Assembly: GCF_002979475.1 (NCBI RefSeq)
Contig: NZ_PCOY01000007.1
Coordinates: 1 to 64,000, forward strand
Length of the DNA stretch: 64,000 bases
Direction: 5' to 3'
DNA from: Microbacterium sp. MYb62
GTDB lineage: Bacteria; Actinomycetota; Actinomycetes; Actinomycetales; Microbacteriaceae
The notes under the pieces were generated by a model that saw only the letters and a list, made by a program, of their open reading frames with translations, was not told where the DNA came from and did not search any database. Below, in pieces: positions 8,814-17,517 of this stretch. The translations under genes were made by a program, and so were the position numbers. Within the stretch, counting starts at the first letter, position 1, and every line of letters begins with the position of its first letter.

Positions 8814-9562
8814 GAGACGACCTCCGGCGATGCGGAGGGGACCGAGGCGGCGAGCGTCGACGCCTCGAAGGCGCGACGGAGGTCGGCGGTCTCCAGGTGG
8901 CCGGCATCCAGGCGATAGTGGCGGCGTGCCCGGGCAGCGACATGGAGGTCGTGTGTGATGGTGACCAGCGCGGCGTCCGTCTCGGTCGCCACCTCGTCGA
9001 GCAGCGACATGACGGATGCGCCGGTGTCGATGTCGAGGGCACCGGTCGGCTCGTCGGCGAGGATCAGGACGGGCTTGCGCACGAGCGCCCTGGCGATGGC
9101 CACGCGCTGCTGCTCACCGCCGGAGAGCTTGTCGGCGATCTGATCGACGCGATGCCCGAGCCCCACGCGCTCGAGCATGTCGGCGGCTATCTGCCGGCGG
9201 TTCCAGAACATCCGTCCGCGGGCGTGACCCAGGGGCATCATCACGTTGTCGATCGCGGTGCGACCGGGCAGGAGGTTGAACTGCTGGAAGACGAAGCCGA
9301 CGTTGTCCCCACGCAGACGGTCGAGCCGTCCTGACCTCATCCGCCGCACCTCGCGCCCCTCGAAGGAGACCGAGCCTGACGTCGGCGCATCCAGCATCCC
9401 GAGGATGTTGAGCAGGGTCGATTTGCCCGATCCGGAGCGTCCGACGATCGAGACGTGATCGCCGGCGCCGACTTCGAGGGTGATGCCGCGGAGGATCTCC
9501 AGTCGGGAGTCGTCGGCCAGCAGGACGCTCTTGGAGACGTCCTCGAGAGCGACCAGACTCAC
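8810..9562 (-). CDS. ABC transporter ATP-binding protein (MacB/LolD type)
   Basis: A 250-residue ATPase with Walker A GRSGSGKST (41-49), Q-loop near 93-94, signature LSGGEQQRVAIARAL (146-160) and Walker B LILADEPTGALD (166-177). The LolD/MacB class shows in the EPTGALD sequence. I chose the GTG at 9562 because it gives a 4-base GTGA overlap with the stop of the upstream adaptor gene; an ATG 21 bases further upstream (9583) is possible but would overlap by 25 bases. It energises the FtsX permease encoded next. Confidence 0.93.
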   Translation of the reverse strand: MSLVALEDVSKSVLLADDSRLEILRGITLEVGAGDHVSIVGRSGSGKSTLLNILGMLDAPTSGSVSFEGREVRRMRSGRLDRLRGDNVGFVFQQFNLLPGRTAIDNVMMPLGHARGRMFWNRRQIAADMLERVGLGHRVDQIADKLSGGEQQRVAIARALVRKPVLILADEPTGALDIDTGASVMSLLDEVATETDAALVTITHDLHVAARARRHYRLDAGHLETADLRRAFEASTLAASVPSASPEVVS

Positions 9563-10485
9563 CAGCTCATCCCGCTGTCGCACTGCTCCACGCCCGGGGA
9601 GACCTCGTAGCAGAACTCCTCGACCGGAGCGACGAACCCGGGGACGAACTGGCGGATGCTGTCGCCCTCCGCCAGGCCCTCGGTCACCTCGACCGTCACA
9701 CCGTCGTTGACGCCCAGCTTCACCGCACGCTCCTCGGGCTCGGCCCCGTCGCCGGCATCGACCCAGACTTTCCCCGAACCCGCGCCGCCCTGGACGGCGG
9801 TCACCGGGACCACGAGAGCATCGTCGACCTGGCCCAGGGCGAGGTCGATGGTCGCCGGGAGCCCGGCGAACACGGTCTGATCCGCCGGGATGGCGCAGCG
9901 GACGTTCGCAGTACCCTCCGCAGTCACCTGTACACCGACGCCGGTGCAGGCGAACGGTGCCGGGCCTCCCGTGATCGTGACCGTCGCCTCGGTCGGCGCG
10001 TTCACGAGTCGATAGAGCTGCACCGGGTCGACCGTCGCGAGCAGGTGGTACCGCGCCGGTGTGAGCGTGTACGTCTCGGTGCCGACCGAGGTCGTCTGCC
10101 CCTTGACGAGAGCGATCTCCGAGACGTCACCGGCCTCGGGCGCGAGCACGTCGATGTCCTTGCGCGGGTCCTCCTGGCGGATCGTGAAGAGCTTCTGCCC
10201 GGCGGCGACGGACGCCCCCTCGCCGACGTGCACGACGAGAACCGTGCCGGTGAGCTCACTGCGCACGGCATACGCCTCGTCGCGCGCGACGTTGCCGCTC
10301 AGGCTCAGGGAGTTCACCACCGCGCCGCGCTCGACCACGACGACCGGGTCGGTGATCCCGGCCTCGGGGCTGACGACGGCCTCCGTGCGGTCGGGGAAGA
10401 AGGCGATCTTGACGAGTGCGGCAGCGCACACGCCGAAGACCAGCACGAGAAGCAGGGGGAAGATCCAGCGCCGCCAGACGATCAC
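9559..10485 (-). CDS. HlyD-type periplasmic adaptor / membrane fusion protein
   Basis: A 308-residue protein with an N-terminal signal anchor (about 7-28), then a barrel-sandwich (lipoyl-like) part around VVHVGEGASVAAGQKLF, and beta-barrel domains to the C-terminus. A short C-terminal extension has two Cys residues (CYEVSPGVEQC). In Gram-positive bacteria such adaptors work with MacB-like ABC proteins in export of peptides or antibiotics, or in envelope stress. Translation starts at GTG 10485 preceded by GGAAAGG at a 5-base distance, so this gene has a leader. A TACGCT box at 10527-10532 (- strand) is a possible promoter. First gene of the adaptor-ATPase-permease operon. Confidence 0.85.
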   Translation of the reverse strand: MIVWRRWIFPLLLVLVFGVCAAALVKIAFFPDRTEAVVSPEAGITDPVVVVERGAVVNSLSLSGNVARDEAYAVRSELTGTVLVVHVGEGASVAAGQKLFTIRQEDPRKDIDVLAPEAGDVSEIALVKGQTTSVGTETYTLTPARYHLLATVDPVQLYRLVNAPTEATVTITGGPAPFACTGVGVQVTAEGTANVRCAIPADQTVFAGLPATIDLALGQVDDALVVPVTAVQGGAGSGKVWVDAGDGAEPEERAVKLGVNDGVTVEVTEGLAEGDSIRQFVPGFVAPVEEFCYEVSPGVEQCDSGMSW

Positions 10486-10587
10486 GAGTGCCTTTCCGGC
10501 AGCGCCGCCCTGGCACGCCTGCGGTCAGCGTATCCAGAAATCATTTCCAGGTATAGCTTTCCCGACCCGCGTGTCGCGGACAAGCGT

Positions 10588-10794
10588 TCAGGCGCGGAGA
10601 GCCTCGTGCCGTACGACGAGCCACCCCGCGGGCACCGACAGCCGGTCGGCATGCGGCGAGCACAGATCGTGGGCTTGGGGGTCGTTCGCCGCGCCGAGAG
10701 GGCCGAGCGCCGCCATCTGATCACCGTAGTCGTAGGTGAGGGTGGCCACGGCTTCGCGCGCGCAGCCGACCTTCGAGCACTGTCGTCCGTCCAT
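10588..10794 (-). CDS. DUF3499 family small zinc-ribbon-like protein
   Basis: A 68-residue protein beginning MDGRQCSKVGC. The Cys pair C6 and C11 and the later C45-x2-H48 suggest a metal site. The pattern EAVATLTYDYGDQMAALGPL is typical of actinobacterial DUF3499 proteins (Rv3258c in M. tuberculosis, from memory). Function unknown. The ATG at 10794 has a TACTCT -10 box 7 bases upstream, so the mRNA is likely leaderless. It is divergent from the zincin-fold gene at 10873, the same pairing as in mycobacteria next to whiB2. Confidence 0.85.
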   Translation of the reverse strand: MDGRQCSKVGCAREAVATLTYDYGDQMAALGPLGAANDPQAHDLCSPHADRLSVPAGWLVVRHEALRA

Positions 10795-10801
10795 CTCCGC
10801 C

Positions 10802-10807
10802 AGAGTA
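10802..10807 (-). promoter_or_regulatory. -10 box TACTCT of the DUF3499 gene (leaderless)
   Basis: On the - strand TACTCT is followed by 7 bases and then the ATG at 10794. The TANNNT form and the spacing put the transcription start at or next to the A of the start codon. No -35 match is obvious. Confidence 0.6.
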
Positions 10808-10860
10808 CGGTCCCCCGCGCCGGCCCGACGGATGCCGCGCCGCGCAGGCCGGGCACCGCC

Positions 10861-10866
10861 TAGACT
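10861..10866 (+). promoter_or_regulatory. -10 box TAGACT of the zincin-fold gene (leaderless)
   Basis: TAGACT is followed by 6 bases (TTCGAC) and the ATG at 10873. It lies back-to-back with the TACTCT box of the divergent DUF3499 gene, 53 bases away. No Shine-Dalgarno sequence fits in the 6-base gap. Confidence 0.65.
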
Positions 10867-10872
10867 TTCGAC

Positions 10873-11301
10873 ATGCCTCGTCGCCGTGCCACCCACACCT
10901 CCGCCGCTCCCCGGCGCGGGGCACGACACGGGCGGCACGGACGTCTCGGCCGCAGCGAGGTCGTACGGCCGCCGCTCGCACCGCTCGACGGACGTCTCGA
11001 CAGATTCGATCTCACGGTCGGCACGGCGGTCGAGTTCCTCCGCGGCACCTGGCCCGAGCTGCAGGAGGTCAGGTTCGAGATCGGGGCGATCCCCGGATTC
11101 GACGCTGCCGAAGAGGTTCCGCGGTGGCACCTCGACCGGAAGAACCAGCGCATCGTGCTGTTCCGCCTTCCCATCGAACGCCTGCTTCCCCCCGGCCACG
11201 ACGATGCCGCGCACCGACGGATGGCGATCGAGAGCGCCGTGTTCCGGGCGGCGGCGGAGTACGTCGGCCGCGAGCCGTGGGATCTCGGCCACGAACACTG
11301 A
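10873..11301 (+). CDS. Metallopeptidase-family (zincin-1, DUF1025-like) protein lacking HExxH
   Basis: A 142-residue protein with a basic, disordered N-terminus (about 1-30) and a compact domain that matches the actinobacterial 'metallopeptidase family protein' annotated beside DUF3499 (Rv3259 in M. tuberculosis, from memory). The zinc-binding HExxH helix of active zincins is absent: the equivalent helix reads HRRMAIESAVFRAAAEYVG. It is therefore unlikely to be a conventional zinc protease. The ATG follows a TAGACT box by 6 bases. Converges on the DUF5719 gene across 29 bases. Confidence 0.75.
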   Translation: MPRRRATHTSAAPRRGARHGRHGRLGRSEVVRPPLAPLDGRLDRFDLTVGTAVEFLRGTWPELQEVRFEIGAIPGFDAAEEVPRWHLDRKNQRIVLFRLPIERLLPPGHDDAAHRRMAIESAVFRAAAEYVGREPWDLGHEH

Positions 11302-11330
11302 CCCTCCGGACGCGGCGAACCGGATTCCGC

Positions 11331-12713
11331 TCAGGGGTAGACGGTGATCGGCCTCTCGGCTCCCGCGCTCGCGCGCAGCGGCAGAACGGCGACCGCTCCC
11401 GGCGCCGACAGCGTCACGGCGGCGTGCACGGGTCCGGTCATCTGGAGTCGATAGGTCGTGCGCGCGGTGACGGCGATCCCCTTCGTCGCGCCGGCGGCGA
11501 TGACGAGCTCCTGCGGCTGGCCGCCGTCGAGCGGCTCGAGGGTGATCGTCGCGTCTTCCGCCGAGGAGTTCGCCAGCTGCAGTCGGGGCGCCGGGCCCGA
11601 GGGCACCGCGAACACGACATCCGTGTCGATCTCCGGCGCGGGAGTCACCCAGGCGAAGTCCGAGTCGAGGCCGAAACCGTCCTGCTGCCGGACCGCGGCC
11701 ACGACCGGGACGTCGGCGTCGACCTCGACGGTGTAGCGTCCAGGCTCGAGGCCGCTGAGCGAGACCTGCGTCGGCAGGTCCGCCTCGAGCGGAACGCTGA
11801 ACTCATCGACGACCGCGGCCGTCCCCTCCGCGCGCACCTGCACGCTCACGGCGGCATCCGCGCCCGGTGAGAGCACCCTCAGCACCGCCATCTCCGCATC
11901 GTCGCCCGCCGAGACGAAGGACTCCACCCCGGTGAGCACGAGATTCTGCTGCGGGCCCGCGACGGCATCCTGAAGATCGATGCCGGCAGGATCGAGCACG
12001 CGGATCAGCGACGACTGGAGCACCGCTCTGACCGGAGCGCCCGCCGCTGTCACCTTCACGACCGGGTTCTCGTTCCCGGCGGCGAACGACGTGAGCGGAA
12101 GCGCGACCTGCGACCGGGCCGGCACGACCACGGTCCTGGTGCTGCGTGCGTTCCCGTAGACCATCAGCGTCACGGTGGAGGGGACCTCGGCCGCGTTCGT
12201 GAGGATCACGATGTCCTCGGTGCCCGTGCCCGTGCTCCCCCCGACCAGCCACGACTCGAGCCGCGGCGTGCCGCAGGGAAGCGCGGCGTATCCCGCGAGG
12301 TCATCGGCGGCGACGGTGATCGACTCCGCACCGGCGATCAGCGGCGCCGAGCGCCCCTCGACCGCGCCGGTGAGCACCTGCGCCTCGCCGGCGCCCTCGA
12401 GATCCTGGGCGGGCAGCCCCTCGGATGCCGGGTCGCCGGACGTGCCCCCGATCGTGAGGCTCGCCGATGCCGCGGAACGCATGTCCAGAGGCGCCGACGG
12501 GTCGCGCCCGAGCGCACGGAGGTCACCGTTGCAGACGAGGGTGCTGTCACCGGGGAGGGGCGTGACGGCCACCTGCGCCGGATCGTGCCGGACGACCGGC
12601 CACGGGGCGTGCACCGCCGTCGCGACGCCGAGAACGCAGGCTGCGGCGACGACGACGCCGGTGACGACGCGGGCGCCGGTCGCGGCGACGCGGAATGCTC
12701 GAGTACTGCTCAT
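11331..12713 (-). CDS. DUF5719 family secreted or membrane-anchored protein
   Basis: A 460-residue protein with an N-terminal signal anchor (about 16-37) and an extracytoplasmic region of repeated beta-rich segments (for example TVEVDADVPVVAAVRQQ, typical of DUF5719). The composition is rich in Ala, Val, Thr and Gly, with few aromatics. The family is found in actinobacteria directly downstream of a large GT2-type membrane glycosyltransferase, as here. The start overlaps the glycosyltransferase stop (ATGA at 12710-12713). It probably assists or is displayed together with that enzyme's product; this is an inference from gene order. Confidence 0.8.
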   Translation of the reverse strand: MSSTRAFRVAATGARVVTGVVVAAACVLGVATAVHAPWPVVRHDPAQVAVTPLPGDSTLVCNGDLRALGRDPSAPLDMRSAASASLTIGGTSGDPASEGLPAQDLEGAGEAQVLTGAVEGRSAPLIAGAESITVAADDLAGYAALPCGTPRLESWLVGGSTGTGTEDIVILTNAAEVPSTVTLMVYGNARSTRTVVVPARSQVALPLTSFAAGNENPVVKVTAAGAPVRAVLQSSLIRVLDPAGIDLQDAVAGPQQNLVLTGVESFVSAGDDAEMAVLRVLSPGADAAVSVQVRAEGTAAVVDEFSVPLEADLPTQVSLSGLEPGRYTVEVDADVPVVAAVRQQDGFGLDSDFAWVTPAPEIDTDVVFAVPSGPAPRLQLANSSAEDATITLEPLDGGQPQELVIAAGATKGIAVTARTTYRLQMTGPVHAAVTLSAPGAVAVLPLRASAGAERPITVYP

Positions 12714-15700
12714 CGGTCCTGCTCCCTTCCCGGCTCGGTCGGCCGATCGCCGTCGTCCGACGAATCCTCGCCGTCGGATGACGGCGGCGCGACGGTCGGA
12801 GGCACGGGTTCGGCGATCGGCGCCAGCGCCGCATCGTCGAGCGCCGGGGCGTCCTGCGGATCGTCGATCGTCCCCACCAGTGGCTCTTCATCCGGCTCCC
12901 GGTCCTCCGCATGCCTCGGGAGCACGAGCGGCTCCTCGGGCGCGCGGCCGACGATGCGCGATTGCGCACGGGCCGCACGGCGGGAGGCGCGAGTCGGAAT
13001 CGACAGCAGGAGCGCCGCGAGCAGCACCATCAGCTGCATGATCATGACGAAACGCGCGCTGCCCTGCTGAGCTGCGGTGAGAGTCGGCGGATCAGCCACC
13101 TCGGCCTCGAGGCGCCAGAGCTCCCCTCGATTCGTGGACCCCGCGTGCACGAGACCCGGACGCTGATCGATCGAGGCGACCGCTGCGGTGCGGAGCGTTC
13201 GAGCCTGATCGCCTTCGCCGGGCACCTGTGCGACCAGGACGTAGCTGATGCCCTCCGCAGCCAGCTCGCCCGGAGCATCGAAATCGCGAGCCGAGAGGAG
13301 GTCGACTGCGAGCGTCGAGATGTCCGCTCCCTGAGGCTCCACCGCTGTCGAGATCATGGTCGACTGCGACCCGAGCGTCTCACTCGCACCCCACACCACC
13401 TCGACGGCGAGACCGCCGTCGTTCTGCGGGGTGAGGACGAGAGTCGCGATCGACTGATCCCCTGCGGCCTGCGCCGCGACGTACGCCGGCAATGTCGATT
13501 CCGGGCCGTCGGAGAGGACGGAACGACCGGCGTGGAAGGCGGTGAGAGCCGGAATCGCGCAGATCGCGAGAGCGGTCGCTGCGGCGACCGCTGCAACGAC
13601 CCTCAGTCGCGGCAGCGTGATCGCCGTGTCGAGCGTGACGACCGCGGCACCCAGCAGTCCGATCCACGCGAGGCTGAGCGCGGAGCCCGGCCAGATCGCG
13701 ACCGGCGTCCCCTGCGTGAAGCTCACCGTCACACCGACGACGAAGAACGCGGTCGCCGCGCCGGCGAGAGCGACGACGAGCAGAGTGATGCCCGCGCGCC
13801 ACCGTGGCGACACCGCCGCGGCGAGCGCGAGCACGGCGACCGGAGCGCACAGCAGCGGCGCCCAGGCACCGAGCGGTGCCGGGACGAAGTCGGTCCACCC
13901 CGCGAGATCGGTCGTCGGGAAGCCGGTGGCGAGCGCGAGGCGACCCGCCGCATCGGCTGCGGCCTGCGGACCAGCCCAGATCAGGCCGGGGTCCCCGAGC
14001 AGTGCCAGCGGGGTGCCGTGCGCGAGTTGCCAGAAGACGAGAGGGACGAACAGTGCAGCGGTCGGAACGGGCAGCCAGAGCAGGCGGCCCGCCCCCCGGA
14101 ACTGCGCGGTGCCGAGCACGATGCCGAGAGCGACGATCCAGAGCAGCGCGAGCGCGGGAGCCAGCGAGGGCGCGCAGGCGATCACGGCGGCGAGCAGGAT
14201 GGAGGCGCTCCCCGCGGCACCCCAGGAGCGGTGGGCGACGACGGCGGCGTGGAAAAGCCACGGCAGCAGAAGATGCACCAGCACCGCAGCCGGACGCCCC
14301 TCGACGAGAGCGGTGAGGAATGTCGGCGCGAGGGCCCACGCGACACCCGCGAAGATCCGCAGCCCCGCGCGATCGGTCACCCGCGTGGCGGCGAACCACC
14401 CGCCGAGGACGGCGAGCGGGAGGGCGAGGATCCACAGGAGCACCATGGCGAACGACGGTCCCGCAGGCCACAGGGAGCCCACCACGGCCACGACCGAGGC
14501 GAAGGGGTCGGCAGGGCCGACGAGATCGACCGCGATGCCGCGTATCCCCCAGGCTGCATCGTCCCAGAGCGCGGAGACGGTCTGCCGAAGGGGCAGCAGT
14601 CCCCCGCCGCCGATCGCCGGCCACGCCAGCAGGGTGGTGAAGGACGCGACGCTGACGACCAGGGCAGCGAGCACGGCCCACGCCCCACCGCCGGAGAAGA
14701 AGCGGAGTTCACTGACCGCCCCGCCCTCGCTGCCGTGTCCGTCATCCAGGCGGCGCCGGAGCTCCGATGACGTCACTCGCAGCGGAGCGATGCTCGCCCA
14801 GCTGGACGAGCGGAACGCGCGGATCGCGGCCCGCGAGCGTGCGACGGCGCCGATGCGGACCATCGCGGTGAGAGCGGCGCCCCACTCGGGGAACACCGCT
14901 TCGGGCCGCTTGCCGATGAGGTGGGTGATGGAGCGCCAGAGCGCGAGAGGGAGCAGGCTGAGCCAGTGGAGCGGCACGGCCGCTGCCGGCGCGTAGGCGA
15001 GCCGTCGATGCAGCTGGGCGAGACGCGTGACGTACGCCCGGCGGAATCGTCCCGAGGGCAGGGCCGCGGGACCGCCCGGTGCGGCGGAGATCCGTGCGCT
15101 CGGCGCGAGGACGACCCGACCACCGCCCAGTCGGGCGCGCACGCCGAGGTCGAGTCCTTCGTCGGCACCGGCGAGGGCGCGGTCAGGGCGCAGGGCATCG
15201 CGCACCTGGCCGCGGATGAGGATGCCGCGCACGTCCGAGCCGAGCGCATCGTCCGTGCGGTCGTGCTGGCCCTGGTCGAGTTCGCCTGCCGCGAGTTCGA
15301 CGGAACGGCCGAGCCGCGTCATGCTGACGCCGAGCGAGACGATCTCGCGGTCGTTGTCGGTCGCGACGAGTTTGGGGGCGACGATCGCGGCGGAGGGCGA
15401 ACGCTCCAGCGTCCCGGTCAGGCGCTCCAGCGCTCGCGGGTGCGGGGCCGTGTCCTGGGCGAGCAGCCAGACCGCGGAGCCCTCCTGCACGCGGGGCCGG
15501 GCGAGTTCCACGGCCTCGGCGAACGAGGTCGTGGTACGCGCCTCGATGATCCCCTCCACCGTGCTGGCCACCGACTCGCTCTCCCGCAGCGACGAGGCAT
15601 CACCGCACATGACCAGCGTGACGGCTGCGGCGGGAGCCGTCTGGGATCGTACGGCTTCGAGAGTGCGGAGGAGTTGCGCGCGGGACGAGGATCCGGGGCG

Positions 15701-15733
15701 CGCGACGATGATGGCGTGAACTCGGGCTGGCAT
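12710..15733 (-). CDS. Large polytopic family 2 glycosyltransferase
   Basis: A 1007-residue protein: an N-terminal GT-A-like domain (about 1-270), a short amphipathic linker, then a membrane region (about 345-880) with many hydrophobic helices, and a Pro- and acid-rich cytoplasmic tail (about 930-1007). The GT2 core is degenerate, with weak DxD (GADEGLDLG around 190). Such enzymes next to whiB and DUF5719 genes are typical of actinobacteria and presumably build a cell-envelope glycan on a lipid carrier. A TAGGCT -10 box ends 9 bases before the ATG, so the leader is at most a few bases. Confidence 0.85.
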   Translation of the reverse strand: MPARVHAIIVARPGSSSRAQLLRTLEAVRSQTAPAAAVTLVMCGDASSLRESESVASTVEGIIEARTTTSFAEAVELARPRVQEGSAVWLLAQDTAPHPRALERLTGTLERSPSAAIVAPKLVATDNDREIVSLGVSMTRLGRSVELAAGELDQGQHDRTDDALGSDVRGILIRGQVRDALRPDRALAGADEGLDLGVRARLGGGRVVLAPSARISAAPGGPAALPSGRFRRAYVTRLAQLHRRLAYAPAAAVPLHWLSLLPLALWRSITHLIGKRPEAVFPEWGAALTAMVRIGAVARSRAAIRAFRSSSWASIAPLRVTSSELRRRLDDGHGSEGGAVSELRFFSGGGAWAVLAALVVSVASFTTLLAWPAIGGGGLLPLRQTVSALWDDAAWGIRGIAVDLVGPADPFASVVAVVGSLWPAGPSFAMVLLWILALPLAVLGGWFAATRVTDRAGLRIFAGVAWALAPTFLTALVEGRPAAVLVHLLLPWLFHAAVVAHRSWGAAGSASILLAAVIACAPSLAPALALLWIVALGIVLGTAQFRGAGRLLWLPVPTAALFVPLVFWQLAHGTPLALLGDPGLIWAGPQAAADAAGRLALATGFPTTDLAGWTDFVPAPLGAWAPLLCAPVAVLALAAAVSPRWRAGITLLVVALAGAATAFFVVGVTVSFTQGTPVAIWPGSALSLAWIGLLGAAVVTLDTAITLPRLRVVAAVAAATALAICAIPALTAFHAGRSVLSDGPESTLPAYVAAQAAGDQSIATLVLTPQNDGGLAVEVVWGASETLGSQSTMISTAVEPQGADISTLAVDLLSARDFDAPGELAAEGISYVLVAQVPGEGDQARTLRTAAVASIDQRPGLVHAGSTNRGELWRLEAEVADPPTLTAAQQGSARFVMIMQLMVLLAALLLSIPTRASRRAARAQSRIVGRAPEEPLVLPRHAEDREPDEEPLVGTIDDPQDAPALDDAALAPIAEPVPPTVAPPSSDGEDSSDDGDRPTEPGREQDR

Positions 15734-15742
15734 GACGTCGTC

Positions 15743-15748
15743 AGCCTA
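15743..15748 (-). promoter_or_regulatory. -10 box TAGGCT of the large glycosyltransferase gene
   Basis: TAGGCT on the - strand with 9 bases to the ATG at 15733. A start point 6-7 bases downstream would leave a leader of only about 2-3 bases, too short for a ribosome binding site. Confidence 0.5.
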
Positions 15749-15834
15749 TGCGCGCGACGGTCGGCGCCGGAGCAGCGGATGCGGCGCGCCCGCGAAGCCA
15801 TGCGGCTTCGCGGCACTCGCGGCCAGCGGAGGAC

Positions 15835-16155
15835 TCAGCTCGCGCGGCGCTTGAGCTTGCGACGCTCGCGCTCGGAGAGGCCGCCCCAGATCCCGAATCG
15901 CTCGTCATTGTTGAGCGCATACTCGAGGCACTCGCCGCGCACATCGCACGACGTGCAGATCCGCTTGGCATCTCTGGTCGAGCCGCCCTTCTCAGGGAAG
16001 AACGCCTCGGGATCCGTCTGCGAGCAGAGCGCATCGCTCTGCCAGGCGAGAGCGTTGTCGTCATCGCCGGTGTCGGTGCGCCGAACCCCGGGGACACCGA
16101 GGTTGATCGGATCGACGAACCAGTTCTCCGGTACGTCGGAACGGTAACCCGTCAT
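15835..16155 (-). CDS. whiB: WhiB-family iron-sulfur transcriptional regulator (WhiB2/WhmD-like)
   Basis: A Wbl protein with the four cluster-ligating cysteines C44, C67, C70 and C76 (C-x22-C-x2-C-x5-C), the GIWGG turn (89-93) and a basic C-terminus ERERRKLKRRA for DNA contact. Wbl proteins bind a [4Fe-4S] cluster and act with the principal sigma factor; WhiB2/WhmD controls septation and division. Position beside the zincin, DUF3499 and manA genes matches mycobacterial whiB2. I chose ATG 16155 (MTGYRSD) because GGAG sits 6 bases upstream; an upstream in-frame ATG at 16200 would add 15 residues and would be nearly leaderless from the mapped promoter. Both starts are plausible. Confidence 0.93.
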   Translation of the reverse strand: MTGYRSDVPENWFVDPINLGVPGVRRTDTGDDDNALAWQSDALCSQTDPEAFFPEKGGSTRDAKRICTSCDVRGECLEYALNNDERFGIWGGLSERERRKLKRRAS

Positions 16156-16205
16156 CTCGATCTCCAACCCTGTCTCCGCCCCCCGGCGGGCCGTGCTCAT
16201 GACTA

Positions 16206-16234
16206 ATTACACCCGTGTCATTCGCTCCGGTCAA
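16206..16234 (-). promoter_or_regulatory. Promoter of whiB (TTGACC, 17-base spacer, TGTAAT)
   Basis: On the - strand TTGACC (16234-16229) and TGTAAT (16211-16206) are separated by exactly 17 bases, the best -35/-10 pair in the window. Transcription would begin near 16200, giving either a leaderless ATG at 16200 or a leader of about 45 bases to ATG 16155. Confidence 0.65.
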
Positions 16235-16320
16235 GTCGCGGATCGTAAACCCTCAAGCGACTCTTTAAGGTTCTTGGAGGCGCACCGGCGTGTCGCGCAC
16301 CGACGAACACCCCCGCAGAA

Positions 16321-17451
16321 TCACCGACCAGGCGCGGCGACGAAGACCTCGCCGGCCCCCGCGACGGTGAACGAGGGCTCGTCGGCGCCGACGAACGCCG
16401 CGGTGCCGATCGCGACGGCGATCGCCTCCCCGCCGGTCGTGGCGACGGACACCTCGCCGCCGGTCGCGAGCACCATCGTCGGACCCGTGACCTCGCACGT
16501 GACGGGAGCGCCGTCGATGACGACGATCCGCCTGAGGGAGAAGTCGGGCACCGGAACCGGGTAGGGCGTGACGGCCTCGTCGCGAGAGGGGCGCAGCACG
16601 GGCACCTCTCCCGGAGTGGTGTCGAGGATGGCGAGCAGCTCCGGAACGTCGATGCGCTTGGGGGTGAGTCCCCCACGCAGCACGTTGTCGCTCGCGGCCA
16701 TGATCTCGACGCCGAGCCCGGACAGGTAGGCGTGGAGCAGACCGGCGCGGAGGAACACCCCCTCGCCCCGGTGCAGCACGACGTGGTTCATGAGCAGCGC
16801 GACCACGACTCCGGGGTCGCCCGGGTACGTCTGCGCGACTCCGGCGATCGCACGCAGCGTCGTGCGCCACTCCCCCACGTCCGAGCGAGCGGCGTCCACG
16901 ACCGCCGCGATGATCTCGTCGACGGCCCGCTGCGCGGTGCCGCCCAGCACCCAGCCGATCACGTCACGCAGCGCGTCACCGTCGGCGGACAGGCGCGCAC
17001 GCAGCTCGCCGACCCCTTCCGTATCGTCGAGCGTCTCGAGCAGTGCGAGCGAGTCGCGGACGGGACGGAGCCCGCTCAGCGACTCGAAGCGCTCGCTGAG
17101 GGCCACGAGGAGTTCGGGCTTGTGGTTGTCATCCCGGTAGTTGCGCTGCGGATCGTCGGCGGCGAGCCCGCTCTCCCGCGCCCAGCCCGCACGGGCCTGC
17201 TCGATCGTGGGGTGCACCTGGATCGAGAGCGGACGACCTGCCGCGAGCAGCTTGAGCAGATAGGGCAGCGTCCCGCCGGTGATCTGATCGAGCGTGCCGC
17301 CCTCGACGACATCGGCGGGGTCGCCGGGGTGATCCCCGAACCAGACCTCGGCCTCGGGCACACCGGTCGGGGTGCGTCCTTCGAGTGCGGCGAGGAGTGT
17401 GTCGGAACCCCAGGCGTAGTCGCGGGGCGTGTTCGTGAGGCTCAGCAGCAT
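16321..17451 (-). CDS. manA: Mannose-6-phosphate isomerase, class I
   Basis: A 376-residue type I phosphomannose isomerase interconverting fructose-6-phosphate and mannose-6-phosphate, the entry point to GDP-mannose. Metal ligands are visible as Q78 and H80 in LSIQVHPT and E113 in HKPELLVAL; the catalytic loop NVLRGGLTPK is near 250-260. I chose ATG 17451 (MLLSLTNTPRDYAWG), where homologues begin; an upstream ATG at 17478 would add nine residues. In M. tuberculosis manA is in the same neighbourhood as whiB2, there with manB between them; manB is absent here. Divergent from the O-antigen-ligase-like gene. Confidence 0.95.
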   Translation of the reverse strand: MLLSLTNTPRDYAWGSDTLLAALEGRTPTGVPEAEVWFGDHPGDPADVVEGGTLDQITGGTLPYLLKLLAAGRPLSIQVHPTIEQARAGWARESGLAADDPQRNYRDDNHKPELLVALSERFESLSGLRPVRDSLALLETLDDTEGVGELRARLSADGDALRDVIGWVLGGTAQRAVDEIIAAVVDAARSDVGEWRTTLRAIAGVAQTYPGDPGVVVALLMNHVVLHRGEGVFLRAGLLHAYLSGLGVEIMAASDNVLRGGLTPKRIDVPELLAILDTTPGEVPVLRPSRDEAVTPYPVPVPDFSLRRIVVIDGAPVTCEVTGPTMVLATGGEVSVATTGGEAIAVAIGTAAFVGADEPSFTVAGAGEVFVAAPGR

Positions 17452-17504
17452 GCCTCCCAGCGTAGAGCGCCAGGACATTCAGGGATGCTCGTCGCGCGGC
17501 GCGG

Positions 17505-17510
17505 TAGCCT
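17505..17510 (+). promoter_or_regulatory. -10 box TAGCCT of the first O-antigen-ligase-like gene (leaderless)
   Basis: TAGCCT, 7 bases (GAACGCG), then ATG 17518. No Shine-Dalgarno sequence fits. The element resembles the TAGCCT boxes before purE, the aminotransferase at 63337 and the transferase at 48946. Confidence 0.65.
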
Positions 17511-17517
17511 GAACGCG

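Noticed and set aside
5811..8918. 1035-codon open frame antisense to ahcY and the ABC permease
   Set aside because: Covers well-identified genes on the other strand and has no recognisable motif; its length is a consequence of GC-rich third positions.
11302..11330. Terminator between the zincin and DUF5719 genes
   Set aside because: Only 4-5-base complementary stretches (TCCGG/CCGGA, CTGA/TCAG) and no T tract; too weak to call.
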